From NCBI GenBank assembly GCA_023265785.1, contig JAHFSL010000148.1, positions 1 to 6,468 on the forward strand: DNA of 6,468 nt, written 5' to 3'. Below the pieces are notes generated by a model. It was given only the letters and a program-made list of their open reading frames with translations, had not been told where the DNA came from and made no database searches. The position numbers were made by a program, and so were the translations under genes. Origin of the DNA: Candidatus Coatesiibacteriota bacterium (GTDB lineage Bacteria > Oederibacteriota > CAKKQC01). This document shows positions 1 to 6,468 of this stretch, piece by piece; positions within the stretch are counted from its first letter, which is position 1; every line of letters begins with the position of its first letter.

Positions 1-423
1 GGACCCATCGGTGCGGACCTGGCTCACCCGCCCCTGGACGTCGTAGTCGTACCGCAGGCGTTTGGCGCCCGGCGGGCCGCGGGCGTCGCGTTTGCGGTTC
101 AGCCGGTTCTGGAGGTCGTACTCATACCGGGCGTGGTAGATGAGGGCGCCCGGCCCGATGACATCGCTCAAGAGGCCGCCTGCCGTGTACTGGTACTGGG
201 TGACGACGGTCCCCACGCCGCTGGGGTGGGGGGAGGTCAGGCTGGTCAGCCGGCCCGTGACGGCGTCGTACCCCAAGGACGCCGCCACGGAGTCCGTGGA
301 TGCGGTGGAGTGGGCGACCACGGACACCAGCCGGGGACCTGTCCCTGAGGGGGTCCAGGAAAATGCGAGGAAATTGCCGTTGGGGTCCGCCATCCGCAGG
401 AGCCGACCCTGCACATCGTACTC
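1..423 (-). repeat. Start of the YD (RHS) protein-repeat array
   Basis: Tyr-Asp or related pairs followed by a Gly/Asn-Arg-Leu/Val turn occur at residues 635-636, 685-686, 735-736 and 760-761 of the RHS protein. The spacings are 50, 50 and 25 residues, and a degenerate unit (YQYTAGGLLSDV) lies near 710-721, so the underlying period is close to 25. In the DNA the pairs appear on the plus strand as GTCGTA or ATCGTA at 40, 46, 115, 265 and 415. YD repeats are typically around 20-25 residues, which fits. The array runs off the left edge. Confidence 0.8.
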
Positions 424-2322
424 GCGCGTCACGCCGGTCTTCCGGCGCACGACCGCCCCCTTTCCCGTGACGGTCCCCGACAGGGCGCTCCCCGTGATGG
501 TGAACGAGAGGGTCTCAAAGATGCCTGGCGGATTAAGAATCTGGCCGGTGAGCGTCAGGGTGAACGCGGGCTCCCGACCGTCCCCCCGCTCCTCCACAAA
601 GAGGGTCGCACCCGAGGCCCTGTCGAATTCGGGCTTCACCTCGAACTGGTAACTGTGGGTCCAGCCGGGCCCCAGGACGCTCGTGAACGGCGTGCCCGAA
701 ACGGTCTGCGAGTCGCCGAAGAGCGTCACCGTTTTCGCCCGTTCGCTGTTGTAGGTGCGGACGAAGGTGATCGCCATCCCCGCGAACGGCAGGCTCAAGT
801 CCTGCACGCTGAAAATCAGGTTGCCGCTCAAGGTGTTCACCCCGCCCGGCCCGATCCCCTGGTGGCCGTTTTCAGGATACCCGAAACTGGGCTGGTCGCA
901 CCCCGACCCCGTCCCGCTCCACTTGACCATGGTCCCATCCGCCGCCGTGGCGATAACCTCCTGCCCCACGACCGCGATGTCCCCGATGATGGCCTGATCC
1001 GCGACATGCAGGCGCTGGCGTTCAGTGAGGGTGGCCCGGTCGTACACGAGCAGGTTGCCCTTGAGATCCCCGAAGAGGATGGCGTCGGCCGTCAGCGTCA
1101 GGTTGCTCGTCGGCGTTATGGTGGGAGGAAGCGGGACGGATCCCACCACGACTCCATCGGTTTCCCGCAACACATTGATGAGATGGTTCCCGGCGTCCAC
1201 GCCCACGATCTGTCCGTTGCCCGCGGCGACCTGTCCCCGGCCAAACGACCCGCCCAGCGGGGCCGTCCACTGGACCGCACCAGACACCGATGCCGGGTCG
1301 CGTGCGGCCAGCGTGCCATCATTCCGCCGACCGATCAACCGGGCGGGGGTGGCGAGCAGGACAATCCCCCCCGAAGGGAATTGAGGTCCGAAAAAGTCCA
1401 TCGTGCCGCATCCTAATCCACACGCAAGGGAGAAGCTGGGGGCCAGATCCGAATCAGACGCCCTGGTCGCGCTGATTTCAGTGATGGAAGCCGCTGTCTG
1501 CCCCTTGGCGGGAGTATAGGTCAGCTCCCGGTATACCGGATGGTCCCATAGAAGACTGCAGAGACAAAAGTTAGGGTAGATGGTCCTTAGATATGCGGGT
1601 GGCCATGGATCCGGGGTCAGGAGGGAGTACATGGTCGTGCCCCTTTTGACCGGCCGAATATCGGTCGACGGCCCCACATTAAATGACCCGATTGAGGCCC
1701 CGGTCGCCTGTGAGACAAACCCGGAGAACCTGTACGGCCACTCGCCATTGAAAGCGTACATTCCTGAAAACGCACAGACATCCAGGTAGGGCACCGACAC
1801 CTCATGCCCAGGAGGCGCGTCCGTCGCGGACCACCCGGAAAACCCTGTCGCGCTGGCGTCCGCCACCGCCCAGAGGCGGGCACCGGTGGCCGCGTCGAAC
1901 GCCTGAAGCACCGTAACATGCGCCGAAAGGTCCGAGGCGGCGACGAAGACGCGACTAATAGCATTCGAGTCCGTCGCCGCGGCCGGCTGGATGCTTGTCA
2001 GTTGAAATATCGCCGGGTCTTGGGACCACACCGTGGCGCCTGTCGAGAACGAACGCGCGGAGAGGGTCCCGAACCCGCCCTGCGGACCCGGAGCTGAAGA
2101 AAATACTTTTCCTCCGAGGGTTACCGGGGGGCCGGCGGCCGCCACCGTTTTCCACGCAAACTTCAGGACAGGAGGGAGCGTGACCGACACCGATCCGGCG
2201 TAGGTGGATCCCCCCCGCACCCCGGTCCAGTCCAGCATCACGCTGCCTCCGGACGCCCCCGCGTGCGCACGGACGGCCCCCACGGTCAACATCAGCGCCA
2301 GCAACCCGGCAGACCGTTTCAT
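1..2322 (-). CDS. RHS/YD-repeat protein with signal peptide and PQQ-like propeller region, C-terminus beyond the window
   Basis: Seen: reading from the ATG at 2322 gives 774 codons with no stop to the left edge. Residues 1-21 are a signal peptide: MKR, a hydrophobic core (GLLALMLTVGAV) and an AHA cleavage site at 19-21. Residues about 130-440 contain PQQ-like beta-propeller strands: FDAATGARLW (142-151), NDGTLAARDPASV ending at W352, and NLLVYDRATLTE around 424-432. At 495-526 is the DUF6531-type module that precedes RHS cores (GVNTLSGNLIFSVQDLSLP, then VRTYNS), followed by GPGWTHSY. YD-type repeats begin at YDVQGRLLRM (635), then GYDAVTGRLTSL (685), YEYDLQNRLNRKRD (735) and YDYDVQGRVSQV (760). 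The repeat region is only starting at the edge; complete RHS proteins usually continue for several hundred residues to a conserved core end and a variable tip. Family knowledge: RHS repeats form a large beta-shell that can encapsulate a C-terminal toxin or act in surface contact. A secreted or surface-exposed RHS protein is well supported; a toxin tip is inference. The ATG overlaps the preceding stop. Confidence 0.94.
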   Translation of the reverse strand, partial: MKRSAGLLALMLTVGAVRAHAGASGGSVMLDWTGVRGGSTYAGSVSVTLPPVLKFAWKTVAAAGPPVTLGGKVFSSAPGPQGGFGTLSARSFSTGATVWSQDPAIFQLTSIQPAAATDSNAISRVFVAASDLSAHVTVLQAFDAATGARLWAVADASATGFSGWSATDAPPGHEVSVPYLDVCAFSGMYAFNGEWPYRFSGFVSQATGASIGSFNVGPSTDIRPVKRGTTMYSLLTPDPWPPAYLRTIYPNFCLCSLLWDHPVYRELTYTPAKGQTAASITEISATRASDSDLAPSFSLACGLGCGTMDFFGPQFPSGGIVLLATPARLIGRRNDGTLAARDPASVSGAVQWTAPLGGSFGRGQVAAGNGQIVGVDAGNHLINVLRETDGVVVGSVPLPPTITPTSNLTLTADAILFGDLKGNLLVYDRATLTERQRLHVADQAIIGDIAVVGQEVIATAADGTMVKWSGTGSGCDQPSFGYPENGHQGIGPGGVNTLSGNLIFSVQDLSLPFAGMAITFVRTYNSERAKTVTLFGDSQTVSGTPFTSVLGPGWTHSYQFEVKPEFDRASGATLFVEERGDGREPAFTLTLTGQILNPPGIFETLSFTITGSALSGTVTGKGAVVRRKTGVTREYDVQGRLLRMADPNGNFLAFSWTPSGTGPRLVSVVAHSTASTDSVAASLGYDAVTGRLTSLTSPHPSGVGTVVTQYQYTAGGLLSDVIGPGALIYHARYEYDLQNRLNRKRDARGPPGAKRLRYDYDVQGRVSQVRTDGS
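2319..2322 (-). promoter_or_regulatory. ATGA stop/start overlap coupling the LolA-like and RHS genes
   Basis: The ATG of the RHS gene (2322-2320) shares two bases with the TGA of the preceding gene (2321-2319). The bases just upstream of this ATG (ending in CACCAATCC) contain no purine-rich Shine-Dalgarno sequence. The start is nevertheless convincing because a textbook signal peptide follows at once. Such overlaps commonly give translational coupling by ribosome re-initiation, so the two proteins are probably made from one transcript. Confidence 0.75.
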
Positions 2323-3029
2323 GGATTGGTGAACAGCGTTGCGGAGATCACGGAATTCATCCGCACGGCACGGTAGGTCACCGTCCGAATAAGAGTGTTC
2401 TCGACGCTGTGATACCGGTACTCGATTTCCCCAGGAAAGGGCACTCCCCCCTCGGTACGCCACCGCACCGTGATCTCGTCCAGTACCTCTCCCCGGGCGC
2501 CATAGGTCAGCACATGCACAGGAAGACGGTCAGCACTGAGTTCCATTTCCTGCATCGGCTTCCCAGAGCTTTGATTCGTGGCACCCGCCGCCGCCACCGC
2601 GATGACGGGACCCACCGGGCCCCGGCGCACGCGGCACTCCCGTCCCCGCATCATGTCCGGGAGCTCGAACACCCATCCAGGCGGCGGCGACCGCTGGGCC
2701 TCCACTCGCGGGTGGCTGCCTGCGCTTTCACTTCGAGTCCGCCCGAGGTCTACACGGTAAATGAGATGGCGCACGCCACGCTGTTCCCGAGCCGGCTTGC
2801 CGGGGCGCTCGTCGCGGATTGTGGTCTCTTCCGTCACCTCCAGCGAGCGGATCGCCACACGAAGCCCGGCCAAGCGCCGGGACATCCCGCCGTCTTCAGG
2901 CGGGGCGGCCGCCCACCCGGCTCCGGACCGGGCACTTCCCGTCGCCAGCATGAGGAACAACACCGAACGCCCCCATGCCCGCCGGGAGGATTGCACACGC
3001 AGACCATACCACATGGATTTCAGCATCAT
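2319..3029 (-). CDS. Exported protein with LolA/outer-membrane lipoprotein-sorting-like C-terminal half
   Basis: Seen: 236 residues from the ATG at 3029. In-frame alternatives are TTG 3038, ATG 3026, ATG 3014 and GTG 2996; none has a clear Shine-Dalgarno sequence, so the start is uncertain. The N-terminus is basic (QSSRRAWGR), followed by a hydrophobic stretch (SVLFLMLATGSA, about residues 22-33) and small residues (WAAAP), as in an export signal. Mature residues 50-130 are Arg-rich with alternating beta-like segments. From about 163 to the end the pattern is LPVHVLTYGARGEV, ITVRWRTEGGVPFPGEIEY, then NTLIRTVTYRAVRMNS and a final LFTNP. Family knowledge: LolA-fold lipoprotein-sorting proteins often show a comparable order, with a 'LPV...Y...G' strand pair, a 'GVPFP..I' strand, a 'NTLT..Y..V..N' strand and a terminal 'LFT'. 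This points to a periplasmic LolA-like protein that may bind a lipid or protein, but the match is by eye. It lies about 50 bp after the DUF11 gene, and its stop overlaps the next start. It could also be an unrelated small secreted protein. Confidence 0.72.
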   Translation of the reverse strand: MMLKSMWYGLRVQSSRRAWGRSVLFLMLATGSARSGAGWAAAPPEDGGMSRRLAGLRVAIRSLEVTEETTIRDERPGKPAREQRGVRHLIYRVDLGRTRSESAGSHPRVEAQRSPPPGWVFELPDMMRGRECRVRRGPVGPVIAVAAAGATNQSSGKPMQEMELSADRLPVHVLTYGARGEVLDEITVRWRTEGGVPFPGEIEYRYHSVENTLIRTVTYRAVRMNSVISATLFTNP

Positions 3030-3080
3030 CAATCGCAATGGTCAGGGGATTTGCCGCACCCCCGCCGTTCCATCACATAC
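3030..3080 (-). other. Short spacer between the DUF11 and LolA-like genes
   Basis: About 51 bp separate the DUF11 stop from the preferred start of the LolA-like gene; only 42 bp if the TTG at 3038 is used. It contains a GGGGG run and, about ten bases further on, CCCC, which could form a small hairpin, but no T-tract follows it on the minus strand. I see no convincing -35/-10 promoter pair. The simplest reading is read-through transcription from the DUF11 gene into the next two. Confidence 0.5.
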
Positions 3081-6000
3081 TCAGTTCACGGTGACTCGGT
3101 AGCAAACACATCCGGTGGTATAGACACCGGCCTGCGGGATGGTGAACCGGAGCCACCGCGAGGCGGCAACGGGGTTGCCGTCGGTCATGGCGGGCGGCGT
3201 GACCGAGGCGGCGGTCGAATACGCGACGAGGGGAAGAACGCCCCGGGTGTTGCCGCAGTCGAACGCGGCGGTCCCCGCCTCGGGCAGGAAGGTCGTCCCC
3301 ACCGGCACCGCGTCCGTGATGACGAAGGTGAACCCGGACGCACTGCTGAAGTTGCTCCAGCAGACCCGGAACTGGACGATGTCGCCGGAGGCTCCCACGG
3401 TCAGGCTCGGGGTCTTGACCAGCTTGATGTCCGCCCCAACGACCATCGTCGCGGCGACGCCGGAGATCGAGCCGTCAATCGTGTCAATCCCGATGATGGA
3501 CTGGAGGCCCAGCTTGTAGAGGGTCACATTGAAGAACAATTTCACCCCGTTCACCGCCGCCCCGCCGTTGCACCCGGCGCCGATGGAGGACGGCCAGGTG
3601 TAGTCGTAGGACTGCATCGCGGTGTTCTCGATCTTCGTGGCGGGATCGGTGGAGGTAAAGGAGGTGGTCCCGCAGTAATCCGTCTTGGTCGCCCCTCCCT
3701 GCTGGAGGACGAGCACCGTCATCCAGAAACTCTGCCCCGAGAAGACCGTCGCCGGCAGGATGATGGCGTAGTGCACCCCGGTCTGGAGGAACGGTGCCGT
3801 GTACCCCTTCTCCGGGCCCGCGTTGATGTACTGGCAGATGACATCCCCCGGCGTGCCCGATCCAAGCCGGGTGATCCGGATGTTCCGCTTGCGCCCGGGC
3901 TCCCCCAGGTCGGGATCGGTAAACGCGACGCACTGGTCGGGCCCGGTGGTCGTATAGGTGACGGTCGCCAACCCCTCCTTCTCGCACTGGATGACCATGC
4001 CCTTGGCGGGACAGAACACGTCAATGCTGTAAATGGGGGGGGAATCACCGATGGTCCCATCGTTGAAAATCTGGTTCACCCAGAACACGCTGCCGGTTTG
4101 GGCCCCGGTGTCCGCGTGCACGACGGAGCCTCCGCCCCAGCCCGCGAACGGCCGGGCGCCGTGATGAATCTGGATCGGCCCCCCACTCACCAACTCAACC
4201 TTGAACATCGCGGTACTGGATGCGTCGAAAAACGTCCCGTCAGAGTTGTACAACCGCGGATTGAGCGCCGTGGCGTACCCCCACGGAACGACATGCGTAC
4301 CCTGGAGCCGCCAGGTGCCCGAGGATCCGCGCATGTTGATCGGAATTTCCGCGGGTCCAACCACCGTATCGGGAATGTAGAGCCACACCCGGTACATCGC
4401 GTCCACGACGCCGAGGTTCCCGATGGATTCCTTGGTCAGGTTCCCGTAACCCTGCGCCACGCCGTAGAAGGTCTCGCCCGCGAGTCCCACCACGTTGCCG
4501 CTCTCCCGGACGGGCATCATGGACGAATCGTTGAAGCACGGGCACCCGCACCCCAGCGTGCTCAGGAACTGGTACCCCTGGTGCACCACCAACTGGCACT
4601 GGGAGGAGATGCTCCGGTACGCCCCCTCCTGCCCGAGCGTGGTGGTGGGCCAGGAGGCGCCGCTCTCGCCGGCCAGGTCAAACGTCGTCCGATAATCCCA
4701 GGACAGGCTCCCGTAATTGAACTGGAACACATGGACGGTGGTCGGCAGGCTGGTGTCCACCCCGCCGTATGGATCCTTGCCCGTGTTGATGAAGAACATC
4801 TCGGTCCCCGAACCCTGGATGGTCGCGTTGTACGAATTCTTCCAGAAATAGTGTCCCAGCCCGACATAGGAGAGGGTGTTGGAGGGGGCGTAGGTATGGA
4901 AATCACCGCACTGGCTTCCGAGCGTCGGCTGGGACTGCCAGTCCACCGGCGAGTTCGAGGTGATCTTGTAGAGATGCTGGTAGGGCGTGCCGCCCGCCAC
5001 CAGGTGGGCATACCGCGCGGGAATCCGCTCCGCCTTGCACCCCGCCACCGTGGTCGGGCCGGAGCCGATGCCGCCCGCCGGGCACAACCCGCCGTTCCCG
5101 GGGAATCCCCCGATGCAGTCCCCGAGCAGGCACCCGATGGAGGCGCTCGGGCCACCGGTTCCGGCCCAGCCGGCGACATAGTCGAGCGACCGCAACTCGA
5201 ACTGCGTTTTCCGGTTCAGCGGGAACATGGAGAGGGCATCCCCGTCATCCGGTTGGGCCCACCGGTCGCCGGCGTAGGCGACATACGAAATGTAGGTCGT
5301 CGGCAGGATGATCGGCGCGAGGTGGGCGAAATTCGCCACGAGCCCTGAATTGCCGGTCCCGTTCACGATGTTGGTGCGGCCGTACTCCTGCAGGCTCATG
5401 ATGTTGATGGCGGTCGCCCCGGCGGTGGTCGCGCCCCGCACCTGCGACTTCCACCGGAGGGCGATGGTGAACTGGGGCGGCATGTCCAGCCGCCAGGTCA
5501 GGATCGTGTTCCCGCCGTTGGTGAGCCGTCCCGGGGTGGCGGCGGCGCACCCACCCGGGGTCATCGTCCAGCCCGCGCACGGGTCATCAAACCCGCACCC
5601 GGCGCACCACGGATCGAGGACCGGCGGCACGGTGTCCCAGATCCGGACATCCCACCAGGTCTTCGTGGTGGACAGGTTCTTGACGAAGATGGAATAGATC
5701 ATTTCGTCGGGCGGCTGGCCGTAACTGGGCGAGAACAGGACGTCGTTGTCGCCGATGATCCACAGCATGAATCGCTTGGTCACCGTCTGGGCGGTATTGC
5801 TCGGCATGTAGGGGCAGGTGGCACCCGCGAAGGCGCCGGTGGCCACGTTCGCCAGCCGTGCCCCCTCGGGCGCGGCGACGTCCCCGGAGCCCGGTTCGAA
5901 GGTCTCGCCGTTCCCCCAGTCCACGCTCAACGAAAACGTAATCTGCCCGGTCGGCCCGCCGGCCGTGGCCAGGGGTCCCCCGAAGGTCCACTGGAGGCGG

Positions 6001-6468
6001 ATCGGCGGTCCCCAATCGGGATCAAACCCCGCATCCGGCGCCGGCGTCGCACTGCCGCCCACGTAATGGGTGTAGGGCGGCAGGGTGTCCCCAATGGTGA
6101 TCGAGGTGAGGCTCCCTGCCCCCGGACGGCCGTAAAAGAGCGTGAACTGAACCGTGTCGCCCGGCACGGCCGTCGTCGGCCCGTCCTTGAAGACGTACTG
6201 GATGGTGTGGTCGGGTCCCACCGCGTCACCCGAAGGCGCCTGGCACCCCTTGCTGTCGCTGACCGATCCGATCGCAAACCCCCCCGCCGTCGGAAAGCCC
6301 ATCCGGACCGTGGCACCGTTCGCGGGACATCCGGCCACGTCCACATAGATGTCCGCATTCAGCGATCCGCCGCACGCCGGATTGCCGCACAGGTCCGCGC
6401 ATCCCGAGAAATCCACCGTGCTTCCGCCCCAGGTCCACGCGGGCAGGCTCCCGCTGTCCTCCAGATAG
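3081..6468 (-). CDS. Large secreted DUF11-repeat surface protein, N-terminus beyond the window
   Basis: Seen: the frame is open from the TGA at 3081-3083 to the right edge, giving 1128 visible residues. The GTG at 6416 is an internal valine, because the frame continues upstream of it without a stop; the true start and any signal peptide lie outside. Residues are numbered from the first complete codon (6467). Three modules resemble the DUF11 (B_ant_repeat) family: about 87-190 (VPGDTVQFTLFYG, then ITIGDTLPP), about 231-345 (MIYSIFVKNLS, then VRIWDTVPP) and about 1009-1128 (DIKLVKTPSLTVGASGD, then FVITDAVPVGTTF). Roughly 600 residues between the second and third match nothing I recognise; they are rich in Gly, Thr, Ser, Tyr and Trp. 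About 29 cysteines occur, some clustered (WCAGCGFDDPC, CGCPC), which fits disulfides in an exported protein. The chain ends in VCYRVTVN straight after the last module, with no LPXTG motif or C-terminal membrane helix. Family knowledge: DUF11 repeats occur in large extracellular stalk or adhesin-like proteins. A surface or secreted structural role is inferred; the specific function is unknown. Confidence 0.88.
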   Translation of the reverse strand, partial: YLEDSGSLPAWTWGGSTVDFSGCADLCGNPACGGSLNADIYVDVAGCPANGATVRMGFPTAGGFAIGSVSDSKGCQAPSGDAVGPDHTIQYVFKDGPTTAVPGDTVQFTLFYGRPGAGSLTSITIGDTLPPYTHYVGGSATPAPDAGFDPDWGPPIRLQWTFGGPLATAGGPTGQITFSLSVDWGNGETFEPGSGDVAAPEGARLANVATGAFAGATCPYMPSNTAQTVTKRFMLWIIGDNDVLFSPSYGQPPDEMIYSIFVKNLSTTKTWWDVRIWDTVPPVLDPWCAGCGFDDPCAGWTMTPGGCAAATPGRLTNGGNTILTWRLDMPPQFTIALRWKSQVRGATTAGATAINIMSLQEYGRTNIVNGTGNSGLVANFAHLAPIILPTTYISYVAYAGDRWAQPDDGDALSMFPLNRKTQFELRSLDYVAGWAGTGGPSASIGCLLGDCIGGFPGNGGLCPAGGIGSGPTTVAGCKAERIPARYAHLVAGGTPYQHLYKITSNSPVDWQSQPTLGSQCGDFHTYAPSNTLSYVGLGHYFWKNSYNATIQGSGTEMFFINTGKDPYGGVDTSLPTTVHVFQFNYGSLSWDYRTTFDLAGESGASWPTTTLGQEGAYRSISSQCQLVVHQGYQFLSTLGCGCPCFNDSSMMPVRESGNVVGLAGETFYGVAQGYGNLTKESIGNLGVVDAMYRVWLYIPDTVVGPAEIPINMRGSSGTWRLQGTHVVPWGYATALNPRLYNSDGTFFDASSTAMFKVELVSGGPIQIHHGARPFAGWGGGSVVHADTGAQTGSVFWVNQIFNDGTIGDSPPIYSIDVFCPAKGMVIQCEKEGLATVTYTTTGPDQCVAFTDPDLGEPGRKRNIRITRLGSGTPGDVICQYINAGPEKGYTAPFLQTGVHYAIILPATVFSGQSFWMTVLVLQQGGATKTDYCGTTSFTSTDPATKIENTAMQSYDYTWPSSIGAGCNGGAAVNGVKLFFNVTLYKLGLQSIIGIDTIDGSISGVAATMVVGADIKLVKTPSLTVGASGDIVQFRVCWSNFSSASGFTFVITDAVPVGTTFLPEAGTAAFDCGNTRGVLPLVAYSTAASVTPPAMTDGNPVAASRWLRFTIPQAGVYTTGCVCYRVTVN
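3084..3443 (-). repeat. C-terminal DUF11 module of the large surface protein
   Basis: About 120 residues open with DIKLVKTPSLTVGASGD and continue with IVQFRVCWSN, then FVITDAVPVGTTFLP. This is the most canonical of the three DUF11-like modules: a charged-hydrophobic start with KTPS, a 'GD.V.F.V...N' strand pair and a 'ITD.VP.GTTF' strand. It is separated from the other two by about 600 residues and forms the extreme C-terminus. It carries C-V-C four residues before TVN at the end, which could form a disulfide within the module. Confidence 0.8.
5433..6209 (-). repeat. Two tandem DUF11-like modules in the visible N-terminal part
   Basis: Residues about 87-190 and 231-345 of the large surface protein share an order of elements. 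Each has a strand with 'VQFTLFY' or 'IYSIFVKN', an 'I.DT(L/V)PP' element, an 'LQWTF' or 'LTWRLDMPP' strand, and a final strand leading to an Asn-rich end (LANVATG or INIMSLQEYGRTN). These are diverged copies; I see no near-identical DNA repeat, so the duplication is old. Boundaries are approximate. Confidence 0.65.

Noticed and set aside
655..1416. Plus-strand frames of 253 and 170 codons at 140-1416
   Set aside because: They are antisense to the RHS gene, whose minus-strand translation gives clear propeller, DUF6531 and YD motifs. The plus-strand products have random-looking composition.
3030..3065. Possible intrinsic terminator after the DUF11 gene (G-run facing CCCC)
   Set aside because: The stem would be only about four pairs with a long loop, and no T-tract follows on the minus strand, so termination is not supported.
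3484..3987. Minus-strand frames of 60-205 codons inside the DUF11 gene (for example 3484-3987, 4562-5179, 5927-6358)
   Set aside because: They are out-of-frame readings of the DUF11 gene, rich in Arg, Pro and Ser or in Arg, Gly and His, without recognisable domains; the main frame has DUF11 motifs across the same DNA.
2409..5348. A 979-codon plus-strand open frame covering nearly half the window
   Set aside because: It lies antisense to two well-supported genes. Its product is dominated by Arg, Gly, Pro, His and Asp with no domain, signal peptide or repeat logic, as expected from the opposite strand of GC-rich genes with G/C third positions.
6414..6416. GTG at 6416 as the start of the DUF11 protein
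   Set aside because: The frame is open upstream to the window edge with sensible residues (LPAWTWGGST just before it). A start here would put no signal peptide on a protein that looks extracellular.
1..6468. tRNA, rRNA, CRISPR array, insertion sequence or inverted-repeat ends
   Set aside because: The window is almost fully coding on the minus strand. I saw no regularly spaced direct repeats, transposase motifs or cloverleaf-like stretches.

Overview
The window holds part of a GC-rich bacterial chromosome. Third codon positions are strongly G/C, and all real coding is on the minus strand. Three genes run right to left with almost no space between them, and all three products look exported. 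The first is cut by the right edge and the last by the left edge, so the window is the middle of a larger secreted-protein locus. I cannot name the organism. The high GC, the LolA-like periplasmic-type protein and the large DUF11 and RHS surface proteins suggest a diderm, possibly an environmental or uncultivated lineage, but that is inference.

Right part (3081-6468): the C-terminal 1128 residues of a very large extracellular protein. It has two DUF11-type beta-sandwich repeats near the visible N-terminal end, one more at the extreme C-terminus, and about 600 residues between them that I cannot assign. Centre (2319-3029): a protein of about 236 residues with an export signal and a C-terminal half that reads like the LolA-fold outer-membrane lipoprotein-sorting family. 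Left part (1-2322): a frame open for 774 codons to the window edge. It encodes a signal peptide, a PQQ-like beta-propeller region, the DUF6531-type module that precedes RHS cores, and the first YD repeats. The C-terminal end, where RHS proteins often carry a variable toxin or other tip domain, lies beyond the window.

The layout suggests co-expression. The first and second genes are about 50 bp apart with no convincing terminator, and the second and third overlap by ATGA. A working reading is one operon for exported surface or secreted proteins with a LolA-like partner that may assist export, envelope transit or assembly. That functional link is a hypothesis. I see no RNA genes, CRISPR arrays, insertion sequences or clear promoters. 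The long plus-strand frames are antisense shadows of these genes.
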